DNA from: Bacteroidales bacterium UBA1745
GTDB taxonomy: Bacteria > Bacteroidota > Bacteroidia > Bacteroidales > UBA932
Length of the DNA stretch: 26,055 nucleotides
Assembly: GCA_002314885.1 (NCBI GenBank)
Contig: DCHT01000048.1
Coordinates: forward strand, 1-26,055
Direction: 5' to 3'
The notes below the pieces were generated by a model, which saw nothing but the letters and a program-made list of their open reading frames with translations, was not told where the DNA came from and made no database searches. This document shows positions 16,336 through 22,849 of this stretch, one piece after another. How positions within the stretch are numbered: the first letter of the stretch is position 1; each line of letters opens with the position of its first letter. Both the position numbers and the translations under genes were made by a program.

Positions 16336-17343
16336 CTACCTCACTGACACGAGCCAGCGCTCGAGAGTCTGCTCGAAGTAAGGGCGGGCGTAGGAGAACT
16401 TGTCATTGCCCTTGCCCACGTACTTCTCAGCGGAGAAACCCCAGCCGTGGCCGCCCGTAGGGAAGATGTGGATCTCTGCAGGCACCTTGTTGGCGAGCAG
16501 CTGCTGATAGTACATAAGGCTGTTCTCGGCAGGGACGGTCTTGTCGTCCTCGCAGAGCACGAGGTAGGTCGGAGGAGTCTTTGCGTCCACCACATTCTGG
16601 AGGGAGAACACCTCCTTGAGGCCGTTCCAGTCGCGCTGAGCCTGCTCATACTCGTCCACGAGCTTGTTGCGGTCAGTCCAGATGGCATCCTTGCCGATGA
16701 GGTTGGTGCGGGTGCCGTTGTGAGTGAGAGGACGATGTATGGTGATCACAGGATAAACGAGAACTGAAAAATCCGGACGGGTCACCTCGTCGGTGAAGAG
16801 GTTGGATGCACTTGCAGCAAGATGTCCGCCGGCAGAGAAGCCCATAATGCCGATCTGGTTGACCTTCCACTCAGCAGCGTGGGCACGGCAGTAACGGAAT
16901 GCGTTCTGCACGTCGTTGAGAGGCACGCACCAGTGACCGTTAGGCATACGATACTTCACAACGCATACGGTGATGCCCCTTGCGAGCATCCACTCAGCCA
17001 CATAGACACCCTCGTTGAAGCTGGAAACATACTTGTATCCGCCGCCTGGGCAGACTACGACCATCTGGCCGTTAGGCTTCTTAGGGAAATAGAGATCGAT
17101 GCGGGCATTATCGTTGATGTTACCGAGGTTGCCGGTCTCAGAAAGAGTCTCCTCTCCCGTGAGTCCGTTGGACTCGATAGGGCCCTTGGCCTCAGGAAGG
17201 CCCACGTTCACGCTCTGGCCCTGAGGATAGAGCAGAAGGGTCTGGTTAGGACGGAGCTTGGTCTTAGGTTCCTGGGCGGAAGCCTGAGTTCCTGCGAAGA
17301 GGACGGCTGCAGCGAGGACTGCAATTGCGAAAAATTTCTTCAT
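16336..17343 (-). CDS. Exported alpha/beta-hydrolase esterase (acetyl-xylan-esterase / BD-FAE-like)
   Basis: The 335-residue protein has a Sec signal peptide cleaved near ASA-QEP (about residue 24). The alpha/beta-hydrolase fold shows as the oxyanion loop CPGGGY (98-103), the nucleophile elbow GFSAGG (Ser170), an acidic residue in CEDDKTVP (Asp266 or Asp267) and the catalytic His299 in GGHGWGF, all in the right order. The PGGGY/GFSAGG/GGHGW combination is common in Bacteroidetes acetylesterases and feruloyl-type esterases that strip side groups from hemicellulose. The substrate is not proven. It is convergent with the LysR-like gene. Only 24 nt separate its ATG from the ferredoxin terminator, so its promoter must overlap that terminator or it is transcribed by read-through. 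Confidence 0.88.
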   Translation of the reverse strand: MKKFFAIAVLAAAVLFAGTQASAQEPKTKLRPNQTLLLYPQGQSVNVGLPEAKGPIESNGLTGEETLSETGNLGNINDNARIDLYFPKKPNGQMVVVCPGGGYKYVSSFNEGVYVAEWMLARGITVCVVKYRMPNGHWCVPLNDVQNAFRYCRAHAAEWKVNQIGIMGFSAGGHLAASASNLFTDEVTRPDFSVLVYPVITIHRPLTHNGTRTNLIGKDAIWTDRNKLVDEYEQAQRDWNGLKEVFSLQNVVDAKTPPTYLVLCEDDKTVPAENSLMYYQQLLANKVPAEIHIFPTGGHGWGFSAEKYVGKGNDKFSYARPYFEQTLERWLVSVR

Positions 17344-17367
17344 ATCTAGTTATCAGTCAATAGTTTC

Positions 17368-17393
17368 AAAAAAAGCGGACCATAGGCCCGCTT
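17368..17393 (-). terminator. Rho-independent terminator of the ferredoxin gene
   Basis: In the leftward transcript a 9-bp stem (17393-17385 with 17381-17373, one G-U pair, 3-nt loop) runs directly into a U-tract (A368-A374 on the + strand). It lies about 20 nt after the ferredoxin stop codon, as expected for a monocistronic transcript. Confidence 0.8.
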
Positions 17394-17413
17394 GCAGATT
17401 TTTTGCTGTGTGA

Positions 17414-17584
17414 TTATTCAGCTGGGGAGATAGCACCCATTGGGCAAGCGTCTGCGCAAGTACCGCAGTCGATGCACATATCAGGGTTGATTACATAGAT
17501 ATCACCCTCTGAAATAGCTCCCTTAGGGCACTCACCAGCGCAAGTACCACAAGCTACACAGTCTTCTGAAATTTTGTAAGCCAT
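17414..17584 (-). CDS. 2[4Fe-4S] bacterial-type ferredoxin, 56 aa
   Basis: This short gene reads MAYKISEDCVACGTCAGECP at its start. Two CxxCxxCxxxCP motifs are intact (Cys9, 12, 15, 19 and Cys37, 40, 43, 47, each followed by Pro), so it binds two [4Fe-4S] clusters and is a soluble low-potential electron carrier. The size (56 aa) is that of clostridial-type ferredoxins. The likely partner is pyruvate:ferredoxin oxidoreductase, whose gene end is at 1-906 (inference from function, not linkage). It has its own promoter (17607-17636) and terminator (17368-17393). The C-terminus ISPAE is followed by TAA at 17416-17414. Confidence 0.97.
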   Translation of the reverse strand: MAYKISEDCVACGTCAGECPKGAISEGDIYVINPDMCIDCGTCADACPMGAISPAE

Positions 17585-17606
17585 AATTTGTTTTATTTAA
17601 GTGGCA

Positions 17607-17636
17607 CAAATTTAGAATTTATAATTGAAATTTCAA
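17607..17636 (-). promoter_or_regulatory. Promoter for the ferredoxin gene
   Basis: Read leftward, TAAATTTG (17614-17607) matches the Bacteroidetes -7 consensus TAnnTTTG, and TTG (17636-17634) lies 19 nt upstream as the -33 element. The leader to ATG 17584 is about 17-20 nt. It overlaps the rightward promoter at 17638. Confidence 0.72.
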
Positions 17637-17637
17637 G

Positions 17638-17645
17638 TATCTTTG
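17638..17645 (+). promoter_or_regulatory. -7 element of the DUF1573/exporter/tadA operon
   Basis: TATCTTTG is an exact TAnnTTTG match, with no convincing -33 element upstream. It ends only 7 nt before the ATG at 17653, so the transcript would be leaderless or nearly so if this element is used. Confidence 0.6.
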
Positions 17646-17652
17646 CGCAATA

Positions 17653-18735
17653 ATGAAAAGGAACTTCAGACATATTCTCGCTTTCGCGACAGCCCTGATG
17701 CTCTCCGCAATCTCTTACGGACAGCAGAAATTCGGGGGCATAGCCGAGTTTGACAGCACCACTCACGACTTCGGAGACGTGATGCTCAGCGACGGTGCAC
17801 TCAGCTGTTCCTTCAATGTCAGGAACATCAGCGACAAGCCTATGGCCATCTACAGCGTCGTATCCTCCTGCGGATGCACGAATGTGGAATGGACGCGCGA
17901 GCCTATCAAGGCCGGAGCAAGCGGCACCATCAAGGCCACATACAGCAACGACGAGGGTCCTTATCCATTCGACAAGACCCTTACCGTCTATATTTCCAAT
18001 GTCAGCAAGCCTGTCACCCTCAGGCTGCGCGGAGTCACCCATCAGAAGAAACTCTCCCTTGAGGAAACCTACACCGTGAAGATGGGCAGCCTTGCCGTGA
18101 AGACCAAGACCATCAACGGAGGCGCCCTCGAGCAGGGCAACCAGAAGAGCGACGTGATCACCGTGGCAAACCTCTCCTCCAAGGCCGTCAAACTCAGCAT
18201 CGGCAAGTGCTCCGAGGGCATTTCCGTAAAGCCGGAGAGCAGTTCAGTGCCGGCCAAGGGCACAGCGAACCTGACCTGGACCATCACTGCAGACCGCAGC
18301 CGCTGGGGCGCTAACGTCTATGAGATCGAAATCCTCGCCGACGGCAAGTCTGCCGGCAAGATCAGCGTGAGCGCATCCACCAAGGAGAACTTCAGTTCCA
18401 TCACCAAGGCCGAGAAGGACGCCGGCTCGAGACCAATGTTCACCAGCAGCACCTACACCTTCAACCGCGTGAAGGCAGGCACCGGCATCGACGCCAGCTT
18501 CAGCTTCACCAACAGCGGAAAGAGCAGCTTCAAGGTCTACAAGGTGGACAGCGACAACCCTAAGCTCAGCTGCTCCCCTGTCAGCGAGGTGGCCGCAGGC
18601 GGCAAAGGCACCATCAAAATGCATCTTGACACCACCGGAATGCCTTCCGGAGAGGTGCTCATAATAGTTACTCTAACAACAAACTCACCGCTCAGACCAG
18701 TCATCAACCTCTTTGTGACTGGCTGGATTGAATAG
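17653..18735 (+). CDS. Exported DUF1573-domain protein
   Basis: The 360-residue protein has a Sec signal peptide (ending near AISYGQQ, about residue 24). Residues of about 32-130 form a DUF1573 immunoglobulin-like domain (FDSTTHDFGDVMLSDGALSC, NVRNISDKPMAIYSVVSSCG, a Cys-Gly-Cys core). A middle beta-rich region (about 130-250) is followed by a second, more diverged DUF1573-like domain (YTFNRVKAGTGIDASFSFTN to the C-terminus). This ASPM/SPD-2/Hydin-like family is abundant in Bacteroidetes, and its molecular role is not established; structural or adhesion roles are guesses. It is the first gene of a tight rightward operon, with a 3-nt gap to the metal exporter. The start is the only one compatible with the signal peptide and lies 7 nt after a -7 element. 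Confidence 0.9.
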   Translation: MKRNFRHILAFATALMLSAISYGQQKFGGIAEFDSTTHDFGDVMLSDGALSCSFNVRNISDKPMAIYSVVSSCGCTNVEWTREPIKAGASGTIKATYSNDEGPYPFDKTLTVYISNVSKPVTLRLRGVTHQKKLSLEETYTVKMGSLAVKTKTINGGALEQGNQKSDVITVANLSSKAVKLSIGKCSEGISVKPESSSVPAKGTANLTWTITADRSRWGANVYEIEILADGKSAGKISVSASTKENFSSITKAEKDAGSRPMFTSSTYTFNRVKAGTGIDASFSFTNSGKSSFKVYKVDSDNPKLSCSPVSEVAAGGKGTIKMHLDTTGMPSGEVLIIVTLTTNSPLRPVINLFVTGWIE

Positions 18736-18738
18736 AAT

Positions 18739-20007
18739 ATGGAAATTCTGCACGCCGTCTTCGAGGCGCTTATAAACAGTATACTCATAACCGGACTCGT
18801 AGTCGTGATGATGATGATGATCGAGTCCTTCAACATCGAATCACACGGAGCATTCTTCTCCGGCCTGCGACGCAGCCGTGTCGGCCAGGTCGTGGTCAGT
18901 GCCATACTCGGCATCGTTCCGGGCTGTATGGGCGGCTTCGCGGTAGTATCCCTCTACACCCACAGGATGATGAGCTTCGGAGCCCTCATCGCTATGCTCA
19001 TCGCCTCCTCCGGTGACGAGGCATTCGTGATGCTGGCGATGTTCCCGGACAAGGCCCTGTGGATAATGCTCATACTCTTCGTGGTCGGAATCGTGGCCGG
19101 TCTTTTGGTAGACCTCGTCCACGACGCACACCACCGCCACCATTGCGGCAAGGAGAGCCATCTGGACTGCGGTGACCACATGCATTGCCAGGAAGGCTTT
19201 GAGATACATTGCTGCGACGAGGACGAAGAGAACGACCACACCGAGCACCACCACTTCAAGGGCAAGAGGCACTTCGGAATGAAGCGCATCGCAATGTTCG
19301 TAGGCGTGGCGGTCTTCATCGGAGCCCTTGCAGGCGGTCTGCTCTCACACGAGCACGAACACGGCCACGAGGGTGAAGCTACTGAAGTCTGCGCCGAGCA
19401 TCAGCACGACTGCAGCTGCGAGACCTGCGAGCACAGCCACGAGGGTCACGCACACGAAGGACACGCCCACGGCGAGTATCGCGTGGCGGGCATCAACCTC
19501 CTCAGCGAGAACTGGATGAACGTATTCTTCGCCGTCCTTAGCCTCATAGTACTGGCGGTTCTGATCTTCGGCAGCGACCATTTCGTGGAGGAGCACCTCT
19601 GGAACCACATCATACGCAAGCATCTGGGGCGCATCTTCGCCTGGACCTTCGGAGTGCTGGTCGTGATTGCCATCACCCTGCAGTTCGTCGACCTCGGTGA
19701 ATGGATCACCGATCACAAGGGCATCACGGCCCTTATGATAGTCCTCGCCACCCTCATAGGCATCATTCCCGAATCCGGTCCGCACCTTGTATTCGTGACC
19801 ATATTCGCCCTCTATGTTTCCACTCCGGAACTGAACTGGATGGATTTCCTCCCTGTGCTCCTCGCAAGCAGCATCAGCCAGGACGGCCACGCCTCCATCC
19901 CTCTCCTCGCCGAGAGCAAGCTCAGTTTCCTCAAGGCCAAGGGCATCAACTGCGCCATCGCATTGCTCGTAGGCTTCGGTACCTGGGGCATCGTTGCACT
20001 TCTCTAG
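18739..20007 (+). CDS. Putative multi-pass heavy-metal/manganese exporter with His-rich loops (ArsP_2/10TM type)
   Basis: The 422-residue polytopic membrane protein has about ten hydrophobic segments in two halves. The halves share signature motifs: GIVPGCMGGFAVV (58-70) and SSGDEAF (90-96) in the first, GIIPESGPH and SISQDGHAS in the second, which suggests an internal inverted duplication. Two His/Cys/acid-rich soluble stretches lie between membrane segments: about 128-178 (HDAHHRHHCGKESH, many His) and about 204-246 (HEHEHGHEGE, CSCETCEHSHEGHAHEGHAH). This matches the family NCBI names putative manganese transporter or arsenic efflux protein (PF11449-like, from memory). Transport of a divalent metal such as Mn, Zn or Ni is plausible; direction and ion are not shown. 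It lies 3 nt after the DUF1573 gene and 15 nt before tadA. Confidence 0.82.
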   Translation: MEILHAVFEALINSILITGLVVVMMMMIESFNIESHGAFFSGLRRSRVGQVVVSAILGIVPGCMGGFAVVSLYTHRMMSFGALIAMLIASSGDEAFVMLAMFPDKALWIMLILFVVGIVAGLLVDLVHDAHHRHHCGKESHLDCGDHMHCQEGFEIHCCDEDEENDHTEHHHFKGKRHFGMKRIAMFVGVAVFIGALAGGLLSHEHEHGHEGEATEVCAEHQHDCSCETCEHSHEGHAHEGHAHGEYRVAGINLLSENWMNVFFAVLSLIVLAVLIFGSDHFVEEHLWNHIIRKHLGRIFAWTFGVLVVIAITLQFVDLGEWITDHKGITALMIVLATLIGIIPESGPHLVFVTIFALYVSTPELNWMDFLPVLLASSISQDGHASIPLLAESKLSFLKAKGINCAIALLVGFGTWGIVALL

Positions 20008-20022
20008 TCACATATATATAAT

Positions 20023-20466
20023 ATGGATACCACTGCTGAAGACACCAGGATGATGATGGAAGCGCTCAAGGAAGCGCGTATGGCAGCCGAGGAAGACGAG
20101 GTGCCAATCGGTGCCGTCATCGCCTGCAGAGGTCAGATCATCGCCCGCGGCCACAATATGACCGAAATGCTCAATGACCCTACTGCCCACGCCGAGATGC
20201 TCGCCCTGACCGCCGCGACCAATGCTATGGGCGGCAAGTATCTGACCGGCTGTACCATCTATGTCACAGTGGAGCCCTGCCCTATGTGTGCCGCCGCCCT
20301 GGCCTGGGCCCAGGTCAGCCGCATAGTCTATGGCGCGCCCGACCCTAAGCGCGGCTACACCCGCTTCACCCCTTCCCTGCTGCACCCTAAAACAGAAGTC
20401 GCTGCAGGCATCCTTGCAGACGCGTGCAGCGACCTCGTCACTGAATTCTTCAGGAATAAGAGGTAA
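20023..20466 (+). CDS. tadA: tRNA-specific adenosine deaminase TadA
   Basis: The 147-residue cytidine-deaminase-fold enzyme converts adenosine 34 of tRNA-Arg(ACG) to inosine. The zinc site is complete: HAE (His56, proton-shuttle Glu58) and PCPMC (Cys86, Cys89). VPIGAVI (27-33) and the substrate-binding ARGHNMTEMLNDPTAHAEM stretch are typical of TadA rather than of free-nucleoside deaminases. Length is normal for the short Bacteroidetes form. It is last in the DUF1573/exporter operon (15-nt gap) and converges with the ion-transporter gene, with stops 2 nt apart. Guanine deaminase is the main alternative, but the motif context favours TadA. Confidence 0.9.
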   Translation: MDTTAEDTRMMMEALKEARMAAEEDEVPIGAVIACRGQIIARGHNMTEMLNDPTAHAEMLALTAATNAMGGKYLTGCTIYVTVEPCPMCAAALAWAQVSRIVYGAPDPKRGYTRFTPSLLHPKTEVAAGILADACSDLVTEFFRNKR

Positions 20467-20468
20467 TC

Positions 20469-21785
20469 CTAGTGCAGGAAAATAAGTTGCGCTACGATGT
20501 ACACCGGCAGGAGTACTATGAGCGAGAACTTGATCATATAGCCGAAGAATGACGGCATCTTCACGCCGTTCTGTTCTGCGATTGACTTCACCATAAAGTT
20601 AGGACCATTGCCGATGTAGGTGAGGGCTCCGAAGAATACCGCACCCATTGAGATGGCCTTGAGTATGATTTCCGGAATGCCGGCAACCATCACGTCGCCC
20701 ACGAGAGTTCCGCTCTGGGCAAGGCCGTTAGCCACAGTATAGAAAGATACTGCTGTAGGGGCGTTGTCGAGGAATGAGCTCAGGACACCGGTGCTGTACA
20801 GGAAGTGCCAAGGCTTGCTGAGGCCGAGAGAACCTGCGTGGTTGTTCAGGAAGAGCAGCGCTGGCGTCATAGTGGTGAAGATGCCCACGAAGAGGATAGC
20901 CACCTCGAGGATAGGTTCCCAGGAGAAGTTGTTCGCAGCCCTGACGCCCTTCTTGGTGGTGAAGAGGCTCAGGAGGATAATTGCCACGAGAGCATACTCA
21001 CGGATGAACTTCACGAATACGCCGCCGTCCTCCATAGCAGGGATGTAGCTCTGGTTGAGGAATACTACTGAGCAGATCACGAGACCGAGGTAGATGAAGT
21101 TGATGCCACCTTCGAGACCGATAGGCTCCTGCTCCTGAAGGTCCCTCTGATGAGCCTCAAGCGGTTCCTTCTTGTAGAGGCACTTGTCCCAGATGTAGTA
21201 GATCACGAGAAGGCAGGCTCCGACAAATGCCCACTCAGGGACGAGCTTGAAGAACCAGGTGAACTCTGCACCGCGCAGGTAAAGCAGGAAGAGAGGTGGA
21301 TCACCGAGTGGGGTAAGGATACCACCGCAGTTCGCAACGAGAGCGATGAAGAAGAGCACCGTGTGAGTCTTGTAGGTCCTCTGCTTGTTGATTTCGAGAA
21401 GTGGCCTGATCATCAGCATAGCCGCTCCGGTGGTTCCCATAAAGGAAGCAAGGAGGAAGCCGATGAAGAGGAGTCCGGAGTTGACCAGCGGAGTGGCAGT
21501 CACATCACCCTTGATGCGGATGCCTCCGGTAACTACGAAGAGGGCCAGCAGCAGGATGATGAACGGCACGTAGTCGAACAGCAGCTGGTGCATAAGCGAA
21601 TGGCCGAGGCCAACGCAGATGAGGAGAATAGCCGTAGGCACCGCGATGATAGCCGTCACGATGAGCTTGTTACGGTTGCTCTCCCAGAACTTCTCGGCCA
21701 CGAGCGGAAGTACCGCGATGCCGAGGAGCATAAGGACAAAAGGTATGAGCAGCCAGGCGCTCACCTCGTTAATAGCATGTTCCAT
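20469..21785 (-). CDS. Ion transporter superfamily permease (sodium:proton antiporter / CitMHS-like)
   Basis: The 438-residue membrane protein has about 11 hydrophobic segments. The pattern belongs to the ion-transporter (ArsB/NhaD/DASS-type) superfamily: MGTTGAAMLMIRPLLEIN in the first half and NAPTAVSFYTVAN with FGALTYIGNGPNFMVKSIAE in the second, the paired re-entrant loop motifs that form the substrate and sodium sites. ANCGGILTPLGDPPLFLLYL is the other conserved loop. Bacteroidales members are usually annotated as sodium:proton antiporter or putative citrate transporter; the actual substrate is not determined. It appears monocistronic, starts at ATG 21785, and is divergent from tRNA-Gln. 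A 13-bp palindrome lies 26 nt upstream of the start. Confidence 0.88.
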   Translation of the reverse strand: MEHAINEVSAWLLIPFVLMLLGIAVLPLVAEKFWESNRNKLIVTAIIAVPTAILLICVGLGHSLMHQLLFDYVPFIILLLALFVVTGGIRIKGDVTATPLVNSGLLFIGFLLASFMGTTGAAMLMIRPLLEINKQRTYKTHTVLFFIALVANCGGILTPLGDPPLFLLYLRGAEFTWFFKLVPEWAFVGACLLVIYYIWDKCLYKKEPLEAHQRDLQEQEPIGLEGGINFIYLGLVICSVVFLNQSYIPAMEDGGVFVKFIREYALVAIILLSLFTTKKGVRAANNFSWEPILEVAILFVGIFTTMTPALLFLNNHAGSLGLSKPWHFLYSTGVLSSFLDNAPTAVSFYTVANGLAQSGTLVGDVMVAGIPEIILKAISMGAVFFGALTYIGNGPNFMVKSIAEQNGVKMPSFFGYMIKFSLIVLLPVYIVAQLIFLH

Positions 21786-21810
21786 ATCAATTAGAATATC
21801 AATTATCTAT

Positions 21811-21823
21811 TTCGCGCCGCGAA
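21811..21823. promoter_or_regulatory. 13-bp palindrome upstream of the ion-transporter gene
   Basis: TTCGCG-C-CGCGAA is a perfect palindrome about a single central base. It is unlike the AT-rich sequence around it and sits in the 81-nt gap between the divergent transporter and tRNA-Gln genes. It may be an operator; no regulator is identified and chance is possible. Confidence 0.35.
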
Positions 21824-21848
21824 TATAGGATATTTTTATGATTATGCA

Positions 21849-21856
21849 TAACTTTG
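21849..21856 (+). promoter_or_regulatory. -7 element of tRNA-Gln
   Basis: TAACTTTG matches TAnnTTTG and ends 10 nt before the mature 5' end of the tRNA, which fits a short 5' leader removed by RNase P. A clear -33 element is not seen. Confidence 0.6.
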
Positions 21857-21866
21857 CAGCCGGAAT

Positions 21867-21940
21867 TGAGATATGGTGTAATGGTAGCACACGGGATTTT
21901 GGTTCCCTCAGTCCAGGTTCGAATCCTGGTATCTCAACCA
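21867..21940 (+). tRNA. tRNA-Gln (anticodon TTG), CCA encoded
   Basis: The cloverleaf closes well. The acceptor stem TGAGATA (21867-21873) pairs with TATCTCA (21930-21936), followed by discriminator A and encoded CCA (21938-21940). The D arm is GTG/CAC with the AATGGTAG loop. The anticodon stem GGGA/TCCC encloses loop TTTTGGT with anticodon TTG at 21899-21901. The T arm is CCAGG-TTCGAAT-CCTGG. The outermost anticodon-stem pair (C21892/T21908) is mismatched. It is followed directly by a strong terminator. Confidence 0.97.
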
Positions 21941-21970
21941 AAAGGCTAGTCGTTTCCGACTAGCCTTTTT
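21940..21970 (+). terminator. Rho-independent terminator of tRNA-Gln
   Basis: A perfect 13-bp stem (21940-21952 with 21957-21969, core GGCTAGTCG/CGACTAGCC, loop TTTC) ends in T21966-T21970. It begins at the last base of the encoded CCA. Confidence 0.9.
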
Positions 21971-21971
21971 C

Positions 21972-22004
21972 GGTTGAGATACGGTGGTGCAGTACTAGTG
22001 GCAC
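21972..22004 (+). other. Partial copy of the tRNA-Gln 5' end downstream of its terminator
   Basis: TTGAGATACGGTG at 21974-21986 matches the tRNA-Gln 5' end TTGAGATATGGTG (21866-21878) at 12 of 13 positions and is followed by a D-arm-like GTG...CAC. In addition GGTTGAGATA (21972-21981) is the exact complement of the tRNA 3' end TATCTCAACC (21930-21939). The rest does not fold as a tRNA. It may be a decayed duplicate or an acceptor-stem mimic. Confidence 0.5.
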
Positions 22005-22026
22005 TACTTGTGCGCCAAACGGAGCC

Positions 22027-22134
22027 AACAGTCACGCGAGACGTGACTGTTAGGGCCATAACCACCGTAACAGTCATCCGATGCGTGACTGTTGGAGGAA
22101 AAAACGAATAACAGTCAGCGATTTGCTGACTGTT
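22027..22134. repeat. Dyad repeat array, locus 2 (three AACAGTCA-N9-TGACTGTT units)
   Basis: Three 25-bp units AACAGTCA-N9-TGACTGTT lie at 22027-22051, 22069-22093 and 22110-22134, separated by 17 and 16 nt, so the pitch is 42 and 41 bp. The 8-bp arms are identical in all copies and the next base outward is always pyrimidine/purine (YAACAGTCA), while the 9-nt centres (CGCGAGACG, TCCGATGCG, GCGATTTGC) and the intervening 16-17 nt differ. The array fills the gap between convergent tRNA-Gln and yggS. The same half-sites with the same 9- and 16-nt intervals occur at 908-980. It is not a CRISPR, since neither the repeat interior nor the spacer length fits. Confidence 0.9.
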
Positions 22135-22135
22135 A
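22099..22135 (-). terminator. Probable terminator of the DUF349-yidC-yggS operon
   Basis: The last dyad unit forms an 11-bp perfect stem (22135-22125 with 22119-22109, 5-nt loop). In the leftward transcript it is followed after 4 nt by six U (A22099-A22104 on the + strand), 22 nt beyond the yggS stop codon. The slight offset of the U-tract lowers confidence. Confidence 0.6.
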
Positions 22136-22156
22136 GAAACGGAAAAGAGTTCTGCG

Positions 22157-22846
22157 TCAATATTCGCGTTCGCCGAAGATGGCGGTGCCGATGCGGACCA
22201 TTGTGGAGCCGGCGCGGACGGCGATGGGCCAGTCGCCGGACATTCCGATGGAGAGCTGGTCGAAGGCGGGCAGTTCCTCGGGGAAGACGTCGCGGACGTA
22301 GTCGAAGAATTCGCCGATGCGAGTGAAGTCGGCGCAGATGAGCTCCTCGTCGTCGACGTGGGAGGCCATTCCCATCAGGCCGCGGAAACGTACGTTCTTA
22401 TACTTGTCAGCGCAGAAGAATATCTCCAGGGCCTCCTCTTCGAAGAATCCCTGCTTGGTATCCTCGCCGGCGATGTGCATCTCGATAAGCACATCGATGA
22501 CCTTGCCGTTGTCCTTGCCCCACTTGTTGATCTCCTGGAGGAGGTGGAGGCTGTCGACGGACTGGACGAGCGACGCGTATGGGAGCACCATCTTGAGCTT
22601 GTTGGTCTGGAGGTGGCCGATGAAGTGCCACTCGATATCAGGGCAAGCCACAGTGCCGTCAGGGCCGGGCATTGACAGTTCCTTCACCTTCTTCTCCATC
22701 TCCTGCGGCCTGTTCTCGCCAAAGATGCGCTGGCCGGCCTGATAGGCCTCAACTATCGCCGAAGCCGGATGGAATTTGGAAACTGCCACCAGTTTCACGT
22801 CTGATGGCAGTTCCTTATATATATTAGAGAGATTCTCCTTGATCAT
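22157..22846 (-). CDS. yggS: YggS/PLPBP-family pyridoxal-phosphate homeostasis protein
   Basis: The 229-residue single-domain alanine-racemase-like TIM barrel binds PLP but has no known enzymatic activity; it buffers free PLP and affects amino-acid pools. Family signatures are AVSKFHPASAIVEAYQAG (PLP lysine Lys24), FGENRPQE, WHFIGHLQTNK, SVDSLHLLQEIN, GLMGMAS and the C-terminal LSIGMSGDWPIAVRAGSTMVRIGTAIFG, where the phosphate is held. Length matches homologues (220-235 aa). SKFHP replaces the more common SKT/SKx-P form, a usual variation in Bacteroidetes. It starts 3 nt after the yidC stop, so it is co-transcribed, and ends near the dyad array. Confidence 0.96.
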   Translation of the reverse strand: MIKENLSNIYKELPSDVKLVAVSKFHPASAIVEAYQAGQRIFGENRPQEMEKKVKELSMPGPDGTVACPDIEWHFIGHLQTNKLKMVLPYASLVQSVDSLHLLQEINKWGKDNGKVIDVLIEMHIAGEDTKQGFFEEEALEIFFCADKYKNVRFRGLMGMASHVDDEELICADFTRIGEFFDYVRDVFPEELPAFDQLSIGMSGDWPIAVRAGSTMVRIGTAIFGEREY

Positions 22847-22849
22847 AGA

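Noticed and set aside
16336..17343. Esterase as part of a xylan-utilization cluster
   Set aside because: No xylanase or other glycoside hydrolase lies nearby and the SusCD operon is separated by other genes, so linkage is not supported.
22027..22134. CRISPR array
   Set aside because: The repeated part is only two 8-bp arms around a variable 9-nt centre, the intervals are 16-17 nt, and no cas gene is present.
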